The notes beneath the pieces are model-generated. The model was not told the DNA's origin. It ran no database searches and was given only the letters and a program-made list of their open reading frames with translations. A stretch of DNA of 5,628 nucleotides from an uncultured Planctomycetaceae bacterium (lineage in GTDB: Bacteria; Planctomycetota; Planctomycetia; Pirellulales; JACPPG01), in the NCBI GenBank assembly GCA_945957305.1, contig CAMFLN010000271.1, forward strand, positions 1 to 5,628, written 5' to 3'. Within the stretch, counting starts at the first letter, position 1. Every line of letters begins with the position of its first letter. The translations under genes were made by a program, and so were the position numbers. This document shows positions 1 to 5,330 of this stretch, in pieces.

Positions 1-456
1 GTGCAATGGGTCGATATCGATTTCAATACCCAGCAACTCGCAGAACGATTATCGGCGGCCGGTCTGTCCAAGGACGAATTGACTTTTTGGATCTGGGAAG
101 GGGTCACGAATTACCTCTCGGCCGATGCCGTCTCGCGAACTTTGACGGCGATTCGACAACTGGCCACTTCCGGACGCCTGGCGTTTACCTACGTGCATCG
201 CGAGGTGCTGGATAACCCCGGGGCATTTCCTGGGACCGCCGCGCTGCGACAGACGTTGGCCGCAGCTGGCGAGACCTGGACTTTCGGGCTTGATCCCGCC
301 GAACTGCCGGAATATTTGGGGGCGCGCGGATTTCGCTTGGTGCAGGACATCGGTTCGGTCGACTATCGGCAGCGCTACCTGCCGGCACGTCCCAGGCTCT
401 TGCGAGGTTATGAGTTCTATCGCCTGGCGATCGCTGACGTTGTCGGCGTGAATTGA
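1..456 (+). CDS. SAM-dependent methyltransferase, leucine carboxyl methyltransferase type (5' truncated)
   Basis: This is the C-terminal 151 residues of a probable class I S-adenosylmethionine-dependent O-methyltransferase of the LCM/TIGR00027 type. The diagnostic stretch is a VDIDF start followed by FWIWEGVTNYL (about residues 29-39) and a hydrophobic strand LAFTYVHREV, which matches the family's 'W-EGV-x-YL' block behind the SAM-binding half. The glycine-rich SAM motif would lie upstream and is outside the window. The frame is open to base 1, so the GTG at position 1 is more likely an internal valine than the true start. The gene ends with TGA at 454-456. Relatives methylate carboxyl or hydroxyl groups of small molecules, and many are uncharacterised, so the substrate cannot be named. 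The next gene (DUF420) is in the same direction after a 140-base gap with no convincing terminator, so co-transcription is possible but unproven. Confidence 0.8.
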   Translation: MQWVDIDFNTQQLAERLSAAGLSKDELTFWIWEGVTNYLSADAVSRTLTAIRQLATSGRLAFTYVHREVLDNPGAFPGTAALRQTLAAAGETWTFGLDPAELPEYLGARGFRLVQDIGSVDYRQRYLPARPRLLRGYEFYRLAIADVVGVN

Positions 457-596
457 CACTTCGTGCCGCCCGAGTCCTGGGAAGTCCCCTGTTGGGCGTT
501 TGGCTGTGGCGATAAAATCTCGGCGTGACCTGCGCGATACCCTGCCTGCACGCAGCACGGCAGAAGTGAGTCAAGCTGGCATGATCGAAGGATCAC

Positions 597-1145
597 ATGG
601 AACGTTTGCGCATTGATGGGTTTTTGGGGACGCGTGCCTCGCTGATGCTGGATGTCGTCTTCCTGGCGATGTTTGCCGTGCTGGTGGTTCTGGCCGTCAG
701 TATTTACCTGGTCCGCAATCGTCGGATGTACCAGTGGCACAAGCGCATTCAGTTGACGTTGGGAATCGTGTTGCTGGTGACCGTATTCTTGTTCGAAGCA
801 GACATGCGGATCAACGGCTGGATGGATCGGGCCGCCGCGTCCCCCTACTATCCGCCGATGAAGCAGCCGAGCAAATTGCTCTCGACCGTCTATCTCCAGT
901 GGCTGGGACGCGCCGAAGTGCCGGGCCTGGTCTTCACGTCGCTGGGAATTCACCTGTTCTTCGCTGTCACGACCAGCCTGCTGTGGATTGGCGTGATCGT
1001 GCAGGCGCTGCGAAGATTTTCTAAGCCCCCCGCGCCCAATGATCATAGCGAGAGTCACAAGCTATGGGGCTGGCTGGCTGCGATCGATATGGGGTTCACA
1101 GCCCTGACAGGCTGGATCTTTTATGTGCTGGCATTTGTGTTGTGA
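597..1145 (+). CDS. DUF420 family four-helix membrane protein
   Basis: A 182-residue integral membrane protein with four predicted transmembrane segments at about residues 14-38, 51-67, 110-136 and 157-180. The arrangement matches DUF420 (YozB-like). Histidines sit near the membrane edges (H48 in QWHKR, H119 in GIHLFF, H150 and H154 in HSESHK), as expected for a family suspected of binding metal or heme. Some Firmicutes relatives have been implicated in maturation of aa3-type terminal oxidases; that is recalled family knowledge, and no oxidase gene is visible here. The ATG at 597 is preceded by GAAGGA at 587-592, only four bases away, a plausible but closely spaced ribosome binding site. It converges on the ABC ATPase gene with just 18 bases between the two stop codons and no obvious terminator hairpin between them. 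Confidence 0.8.
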   Translation: MERLRIDGFLGTRASLMLDVVFLAMFAVLVVLAVSIYLVRNRRMYQWHKRIQLTLGIVLLVTVFLFEADMRINGWMDRAAASPYYPPMKQPSKLLSTVYLQWLGRAEVPGLVFTSLGIHLFFAVTTSLLWIGVIVQALRRFSKPPAPNDHSESHKLWGWLAAIDMGFTALTGWIFYVLAFVL

Positions 1146-1163
1146 GAGTTGGCGCTTGACGGC

Positions 1164-1850
1164 TCATACAGCGAGTTCGACCTGTTTCAACCGGCCGTCG
1201 TCCAACTCGTACTGCTGGCTGAAGCGGCGGGCCAGATCCAGGCTGTGCGTGACGACGATCAGCATCGTACCTTCCTGCTTTTGCATCTCTAGCAAAAGGT
1301 CACCGACGAGCGCCGCATTTGTGCGATCGAGATTGCCCGTCGGCTCGTCGGCCAGTACCAGGCGAGGGCGGCGCAGCAAAGCCCGGGCGACGGCGGCCCG
1401 TTGACGCTCGCCCCCGGAAAGTTCGGCCGGGCGATGATCGAGCCGCCCACCCAGTCCAACGCGGTTCAAGAGATCGCGCGCCCGCGCGATCAGATCAGGG
1501 GCCACGCTCCCCGTGGCCAGTGCGGGAACGAGGACATTCTCCAGCACCGAACATTGCGGCAACAGGTGGTGGTCCTGGAAGACAAAGCCGATGCGCTCGT
1601 TGCGAAACGCCGCCAGTCGCGGCTCGTCGAGCAGAAAGGGATTCTCCCCCGCCAGTTGCACGGTTCCATGCGTGGGACGATCGAGCGTGCCGATGATGTA
1701 CAGCAGGGTACTCTTGCCCGAGCCGCTCGGGCCGATGATCGCGGTGTTCTGTCCCGCCTCTAAGGCCAACGAGCAATCGCGCAGAACGGTCAACGCGTCT
1801 CCGCGGGTGGGAAACTGCCGGGTAACATTGTCGACGATCAGTTCGGGCAT
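1164..1850 (-). CDS. ABC transporter ATP-binding protein, LolD/MacB type
   Basis: A complete 228-residue ABC ATPase. Visible motifs, in order: Walker A GPSGSGKST (residues 40-48), Q-loop FQDHHLLPQ (Q92), signature LSGGERQR (144-151), Walker B LVLADEP (164-170), D-loop GNLD (172-175) and switch histidine THS (H202). The length and the DHHLLPQCSVLENVL segment after the Q-loop are typical of the LolD/MacB/FtsE branch, which powers mechanotransmission-type permeases for lipoprotein release, efflux or cell-envelope work. All catalytic residues are present, so it should hydrolyse ATP. The ATG at 1850 has no evident Shine-Dalgarno. The expected FtsX/LolC-type permease is not adjacent: upstream, 87 bases away on the same strand, is a thioesterase, and downstream is the convergent DUF420 gene. 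The partner may be encoded elsewhere. Family assignment is certain; the exported substrate is not. Confidence 0.93.
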   Translation of the reverse strand: MPELIVDNVTRQFPTRGDALTVLRDCSLALEAGQNTAIIGPSGSGKSTLLYIIGTLDRPTHGTVQLAGENPFLLDEPRLAAFRNERIGFVFQDHHLLPQCSVLENVLVPALATGSVAPDLIARARDLLNRVGLGGRLDHRPAELSGGERQRAAVARALLRRPRLVLADEPTGNLDRTNAALVGDLLLEMQKQEGTMLIVVTHSLDLARRFSQQYELDDGRLKQVELAV

Positions 1851-1937
1851 GAGGCAAATTGTCCGGCGTATAGGCGAAAGTTCGTTGGTGTATGTCGAGC
1901 GATACGGTGTCGCTGTTCGAGCGGGCCGACTGCGGGG

Positions 1938-2402
1938 CTAGCGGCGTTTCTTCCCCTTATCGCGACCTTCGAACTTGGCCACAATCCAATCAGGGATGGG
2001 GATCGAGCGTGGTGGCGCTTTAGCGTCCAATCGGCAGCAGACCGCAGTCAGTTGACCTTGCGCGACAGGCCGCTTCTTGTGCGTGAACATGAAACCATAC
2101 GTGACGCTCTTTTCACCTCGACGGACGATTTGCATCTCGACATCAAGGACGTCTTCGAATTGCACGGCGCCGCGGTAATCGCAACTGGCACTGACGCGCG
2201 GCCAGCTGATGGCCCCCTCCTCGTCGGCCGAGAGGACGCTCATACCCAGATTCCGCAGGAATTCATGCTCGATTTGTTCCATGTAATTGAAGAACGCCGA
2301 GAAGTGCATAATTCCAGCGGCATCGGTATCGCGAAACTCGACGCGTCGCGTCGTTTCGAAAATGATCGGCTTCGGGGCGGCACGCTTGGTCGATCGGCTC
2401 AC
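1938..2402 (-). CDS. Acyl-CoA thioesterase, 4HBT hotdog fold (YbgC-like)
   Basis: A 154-residue single-domain hotdog protein. The N-terminal core VEFRDTDAAGIMHF (residues 21-34) followed by FFNYMEQIEHEFL is the 4-hydroxybenzoyl-CoA thioesterase/YbgC signature. D27 occupies the position of the catalytic aspartate of the Pseudomonas 4HBT enzyme. The family hydrolyses the thioester of acyl-CoA, or sometimes acyl-ACP, and acts as an oligomer in the cytoplasm. The last ten residues are strongly basic (GRDKGKKRR). The start is GTG at 2402-2400, overlapping the TGA of the upstream glycosyltransferase gene as GTGA; this supports the start and indicates translational coupling. The neighbourhood of a chorismate-lyase-like protein and an ACP-like protein makes an aromatic or fatty acyl thioester a reasonable guess, but nothing in the sequence identifies the substrate. 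Confidence 0.88.
   Translation of the reverse strand: MSRSTKRAAPKPIIFETTRRVEFRDTDAAGIMHFSAFFNYMEQIEHEFLRNLGMSVLSADEEGAISWPRVSASCDYRGAVQFEDVLDVEMQIVRRGEKSVTYGFMFTHKKRPVAQGQLTAVCCRLDAKAPPRSIPIPDWIVAKFEGRDKGKKRR
2399..2402 (-). promoter_or_regulatory. GTGA stop/start overlap (translational coupling)
   Basis: Read on the minus strand, the four bases GTGA contain both the GTG start of the thioesterase and the TGA stop of the glycosyltransferase. Overlaps of this kind normally mark genes on one transcript, with the downstream gene translated by re-initiating ribosomes. Confidence 0.75.
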
Positions 2403-3718
2403 GTGTGTAGGGCCTTGGCAGGGGTAGGGACTGCAACCAGACGACGGTATAAGTCTAACGTACGGCGGGCCATCACTTCAGCGGTATAACGGTCGCGAAT
2501 CGCCTGCTGCGCCTGCAGGCCCCGGGCTGCGGCCCCGGCGGGATCGAGAATCATCTGCCGCAAGACCGCGGCCAAGGCCGGTGGGCTTTCCGGCTCGTGC
2601 AGCAAGCCCCCCCCGGTGTCCTCGACCAACTCGGGAAACGTGCCATGCGCCGGCAAGGCGACGGGCACGGCGTTGGCCCAGGCTTCGAGGATCGACAACC
2701 CTTTGCTCTCGCGATAGACGGTTGGCACGCTCATCAAGTCGAGCGATTGCAGGAAAGCGATCTTGGCGGCGCGATCCAACTCGCCGGCATAGTGGAAGCG
2801 ATCGTGCAGCCCGGCGGCGCGCAGCTTGTTTTCGAGCCTCGCGAGGTAGGGACGATCGGCCGCGCCGAGATAGCCGGCCGCGTGCAGCCGCAGCGGCGGC
2901 AAGTCCTTGTCTTTCGCCAGTAGCGTAAAGGCGTCAACCAGGTGGTGCAGCCCTTTGTCCTCGCAGATGCGGGCCAGATAGCCGATCACGAACTCGCGCT
3001 GCGACGCTCTTCGGGCGCGCGTGCCGTGGCCGGCTAGCTTCAGCCCATGGGGAATGACGTGAATCTTGTCACGATCCACCCCCGCGTAATCCACCATGAA
3101 GTCGGCGTAATAGCGGTTCAAGGAGACGAACGCCGTCACGTCCTGCACCCGTTCGCGCAGCGCGTCGCGCGCTTGCTGGTACCAAGGAGGCGTGAGCTTT
3201 TCCAGGAAGATATCCTCGCCGGAAAGCGTACAGACGACCGGAACTTTCAAACGCTCGCGCAACTGGCGGGCCATGCCCACCAGCATCGAGTTCGAAAGAT
3301 GCACAATGTCGGGCCGAATTTCCTGTTCGAGCCAATAGACGAGCTTGTCGACTTCTTTCCGTTGGTTCCCTTCCTCGCCGCGGAGCATCGAGACGGTGAG
3401 ATCGCCCAAATCTTCGGCCGCCGTGCTGATGCTGCGCCGCGCCAGCCAATCGATCAATCGTGGACGGTCCCACAGCCGATCCAACAACCAAGGAGTATGG
3501 CGAAACAGCGACCATTTTTGCTGCAAGTAGACGCTGATGCCGCCGAACATCACCCGCTTTTCACTGACGTCAACTTCATCGGTGCGGAGGGGGGTATAGG
3601 TGGGAACCAGCAGCACGTCCTCGCCCAGCGCCAACAGCGCAGCGGCCAGCGTATTGTCGTGCAGACAACTGCCGCAATACATGCCGCCCGCGCCGGCCGC
3701 CAGGTAGACGATTTTCAT
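2399..3718 (-). CDS. GT4-family glycosyltransferase (GT-B fold)
   Basis: A 439-residue glycosyltransferase with both Rossmann-like halves. The N-terminal acceptor half starts MKIVYLAAGAGGMYCGSC, a glycine-rich loop followed by an unusual CGSC pair (C15, C18). The C-terminal nucleotide-sugar half starts near residue 243 with IGYLARICEDKGLHHLVDAF, the GT4 block with R250 and K255 expected to contact the donor phosphates. The EX7E motif is present as E337-x7-E345, with the usual PVALPAHGTFPELVED continuation. These features indicate a retaining transferase using a nucleotide-activated sugar, probably at the inner face of the membrane, although no membrane helix is visible. Donor and acceptor are unknown. 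It lies 69 bases downstream of the chorismate-lyase-like gene and is coupled by GTGA to the thioesterase. The ATG at 3718 has no clear Shine-Dalgarno, but it fits the family's N-terminus exactly. Confidence 0.93.
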   Translation of the reverse strand: MKIVYLAAGAGGMYCGSCLHDNTLAAALLALGEDVLLVPTYTPLRTDEVDVSEKRVMFGGISVYLQQKWSLFRHTPWLLDRLWDRPRLIDWLARRSISTAAEDLGDLTVSMLRGEEGNQRKEVDKLVYWLEQEIRPDIVHLSNSMLVGMARQLRERLKVPVVCTLSGEDIFLEKLTPPWYQQARDALRERVQDVTAFVSLNRYYADFMVDYAGVDRDKIHVIPHGLKLAGHGTRARRASQREFVIGYLARICEDKGLHHLVDAFTLLAKDKDLPPLRLHAAGYLGAADRPYLARLENKLRAAGLHDRFHYAGELDRAAKIAFLQSLDLMSVPTVYRESKGLSILEAWANAVPVALPAHGTFPELVEDTGGGLLHEPESPPALAAVLRQMILDPAGAAARGLQAQQAIRDRYTAEVMARRTLDLYRRLVAVPTPAKALHT

Positions 3719-3787
3719 AGTCGATGACGAGTCGCTGTGAGCTTGTCCCGCTGCTGCGCCCGAACGTGCCGCCGCTATCGGTCCACT

Positions 3788-4348
3788 TTAATCCGTCAGC
3801 GGCGTGACGATCTCCAGCAATTCTACCGCCGGTTCGTCGTTGCACATGATCAAAGCGGTCCGCCCGTATGTTACTTCGCCGGGGGGCATGTCGAACAGCG
3901 AGGCCAACTCGGGGCCGGCCGTTACGCGCCACAACGAAGCCAGGTGGACACTGCGGAGCACGTTGTTCTGGATCAGCACCCGGCCGAGCGGCGTATCCTC
4001 GGCCTCGATTTGCCGGCGCACGTGTGGTTCCAGATAGCCCAGGTGCAAGCGGACGATGCCGTATTGCACCACGCGGCCGTCGCTCTGCCGCGAGAGCAAA
4101 ATCTTGCGCGAATAATGCGACGGTGTCACGCGGCGGTCCAATACCTGCACGTCAACCGGGCTGGCATGAAATCGTTCGACAGTGACAGTCATGTGCTCTT
4201 CGTGCGCTAGTAGTGCCGCATAGCCGGTGGGCATTTCGCCCGCTGCGACTTGCTCGAATTGACCAAGCTCGGGCGCGGACGGATAGAACAGCCCGACGAG
4301 CGTCGCCAGGTCGGGCGTGAGCGGTTCGCGGGAGTGAGTTTCCAGCAC
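3788..4348 (-). CDS. Chorismate lyase-like protein (UbiC/DUF98 fold)
   Basis: A 186-residue protein with the layout of the chorismate-pyruvate lyase-like family. It has an EEHMTVTVE strand (residues 50-58), then SRKILLSR (80-87) with R81, a PLG motif (120-122), GRTALI (162-167) with R163, and a terminal ELLEIVTP strand (176-183). By alignment from memory with E. coli UbiC, R81 and E179 fall on the substrate-binding Arg and Glu. UbiC converts chorismate to 4-hydroxybenzoate plus pyruvate, and DUF98 relatives do similar chemistry. Divergence is high, so a UTRA-like ligand-binding role is an alternative. The GTG at 4348 is the only conventional ATG/GTG start before the in-frame stop at 4387-4385, but no Shine-Dalgarno is seen. 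It is first in the minus-strand block and divergent from the ACP-like gene. The fold call is fairly sure; enzymatic activity is not. Confidence 0.62.
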   Translation of the reverse strand: MLETHSREPLTPDLATLVGLFYPSAPELGQFEQVAAGEMPTGYAALLAHEEHMTVTVERFHASPVDVQVLDRRVTPSHYSRKILLSRQSDGRVVQYGIVRLHLGYLEPHVRRQIEAEDTPLGRVLIQNNVLRSVHLASLWRVTAGPELASLFDMPPGEVTYGRTALIMCNDEPAVELLEIVTPLTD

Positions 4349-4536
4349 GGCAACGTCTCGGCAAGTGAGAAGGGCAGGTCCTGGCTACATGGCAGACAGG
4401 GGGATAGGGCGTGTCGAGCGGGCGTCCTCAAGACGTGTCCAATGATAACACGGTCGCGGCGCGAATTGGAAATCTCACCCCCTATTTCGGTATGCTGAAT
4501 GGCAGACGATGAGCGACAATCGCAAGGAGTTTTCGT
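4349..4536. promoter_or_regulatory. Divergent intergenic region with candidate promoters
   Basis: This 188-base gap separates two divergent genes and must carry the start signals for both. For the plus strand, TTGGAA (4466-4471) and TATGCT (4491-4496), 19 bases apart, form a possible sigma70-type promoter about 40 bases before the ACP-like start codon. For the minus strand, the reverse complement of 4442-4447 reads TATCAT, a good -10, but its best -35 is poor. Planctomycete promoters are not well defined by the E. coli consensus, so both are tentative. No operator or riboswitch is recognisable. Confidence 0.35.
4524..4529 (+). promoter_or_regulatory. Strong ribosome binding site fixing the ACP-like start
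   Basis: AAGGAG lies seven bases before the ATG at 4537, the best Shine-Dalgarno in the window. Together with the in-frame TGA at 4510-4512, it shows that translation really begins at MGLDTVE and that no first half of an acyl carrier domain is encoded in frame upstream. This decides the unusual N-terminus of the gene. Confidence 0.85.
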
Positions 4537-5235
4537 ATGGGACTTGATACGGTCGAGATCGTCATGGAAATCGAGGAGGAGTTTCAGATCTCGATTCCCG
4601 ACGCCGAAGCATGTTCGATCACCACGGTGGGAGAACTCTGCGCAGCGGTGAAGGAGAAAATGGCCCAGCGGGACTCGCTGGTGCGCACGGCGCGGGGGGC
4701 GCCGTGCTTGACGGCTTATACGTTTTACCGGCTGCGCCGCGGATTGGTGGACACTTGGGCGGTGCATCGCGAAATCGTCCGCCCTGACGCCAACCTGGCC
4801 GAGTGTGTCGATCGGCGACAGCGACGGCGTCGGTGGACGCAGATGTCGCGCGCGATTTCGCTCGAGTTGCCGTTGCTACGGCGTCCGACCTGGGTGGTTG
4901 CGATTCTTGGTATTGCGGTGATTCTGGCGACTGCGGGCGCGGCTAGCCTGAGCGCCGCACCTCTGTTGGCTTCGCTGGCTGTATGTCCCGTGGCGGCCAT
5001 GATCGGATTCATGGCGACGATTCCCTGTGCGACGCAATTCCCGGTCGCGACAGTAGGAGAACTGTGCTGGTCGGTCGCCGCGTTGAATCGTGAGCGCCTC
5101 GCCGGGCCACCAACTGCCTGGAGCGACGAGGGGATCTTCGAAAGCGTGAAGCTGATCTTGGTTAAGCAGCTTGCCGTCGATCCCAGCCTGGTGACGCGCG
5201 AAGCAAGTATTGTCAAAGACCTGGGCGCGGATTAG
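4537..5235 (+). CDS. Membrane-anchored, circularly permuted acyl-carrier-like protein
   Basis: A 232-residue protein of unusual order. Residues 3-34 (LDTVEIVMEIEEEF, IPDAEA, ITTVGEL) match acyl carrier protein helices II-IV, beginning right after the phosphopantetheine serine; G2 sits where that serine belongs. Residues 57-92 resemble a degenerate ACP helix I and loop (IVRPDANLAEC). Two hydrophobic segments at about 118-138 and 140-161 should span the membrane. Residues 172-177 repeat TVGELC from residues 30-35. Residues 200-232 (VKLILVKQL, DPSLVTREASIVKDLGAD) match the first half of ACP and stop just before the serine. From memory of E. coli AcpP, about 18 of 33 C-terminal and 20 of 30 N-terminal positions are identical. 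With no serine it probably cannot carry a 4'-phosphopantetheine arm in the usual way. The gene is divergent from the chorismate-lyase-like gene. I vaguely recall similar proteins annotated simply as acyl carrier protein, so it may be a family rather than a broken gene. Function unknown. Confidence 0.8.
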   Translation: MGLDTVEIVMEIEEEFQISIPDAEACSITTVGELCAAVKEKMAQRDSLVRTARGAPCLTAYTFYRLRRGLVDTWAVHREIVRPDANLAECVDRRQRRRRWTQMSRAISLELPLLRRPTWVVAILGIAVILATAGAASLSAAPLLASLAVCPVAAMIGFMATIPCATQFPVATVGELCWSVAALNRERLAGPPTAWSDEGIFESVKLILVKQLAVDPSLVTREASIVKDLGAD

Positions 5236-5258
5236 ATCGCTGCCTGTCGCCTTTGTGC

Positions 5259-5321
5259 GGGTGCCACTGCCAGCTTGTCTGGCAGTGCATTTCACTGCTG
5301 GGCAAGCCAGCAGTGGCACCC
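5259..5321. repeat. REPIN-like nested inverted repeat (two hairpins)
   Basis: A 63-base element made of two 29-base arms (5259-5287 and 5293-5321) in inverted orientation around the spacer CATTT. Each arm folds alone into a perfect 9-bp hairpin: CACTGCCAG/CTGGCAGTG with loop CTTGT on the left, and CACTGCTGG/CCAGCAGTG with loop GCAAG on the right. The outer ends GGGTGC and GCACCC are also complementary. The arms differ at five or six positions, and the stem changes are compensatory, so both hairpins stay perfect. This is the architecture of a REPIN, two REP units moved as a pair by a RAYT transposase. It fills the gap between two convergent genes, starting 23 bases after one stop and ending 9 bases before the other, and could also act as a transcription barrier. 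No T-tract follows, so it is not a classical terminator. Confidence 0.8.
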
Positions 5322-5330
5322 AGCAGGTAA

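Noticed and set aside
492..518. TTGGGC and TAAAAT as a promoter for the DUF420 gene.
   Set aside because: The spacing is only 15 bases and the -35 is weak; too little to annotate.
417..1058. A 213-codon open frame on the minus strand opposite the DUF420 gene.
   Set aside because: Its translation is low-complexity, rich in Q, H and R, with no domain; the plus strand encodes a recognisable four-helix membrane protein.
1895..1920. Interrupted hairpin TCGAGCGA...TCGC...TCGA between the thioesterase and the ABC ATPase as a terminator.
   Set aside because: The stem is short and broken by unpaired bases, and no T-run follows on the minus strand.
3047..3727. A 226-codon plus-strand open frame opposite the glycosyltransferase gene.
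   Set aside because: It is a high-GC antisense shadow of a gene with full GT4 motifs; no ribosome binding site or recognisable domain supports it.
4207..4767. A minus-strand open frame running across the divergent region and into the ACP-like gene.
   Set aside because: Its sequence resembles no family and it overlaps two supported genes in other frames or strands.
5233..5235. The TAG stop of the ACP-like gene as a simple nonsense mutation of the serine codon (TCG to TAG).
   Set aside because: Reading on in frame gives no LDTVE-like sequence, nor do the other frames, so a single base change does not restore an ACP; the N-terminus already supplies the matching second half.
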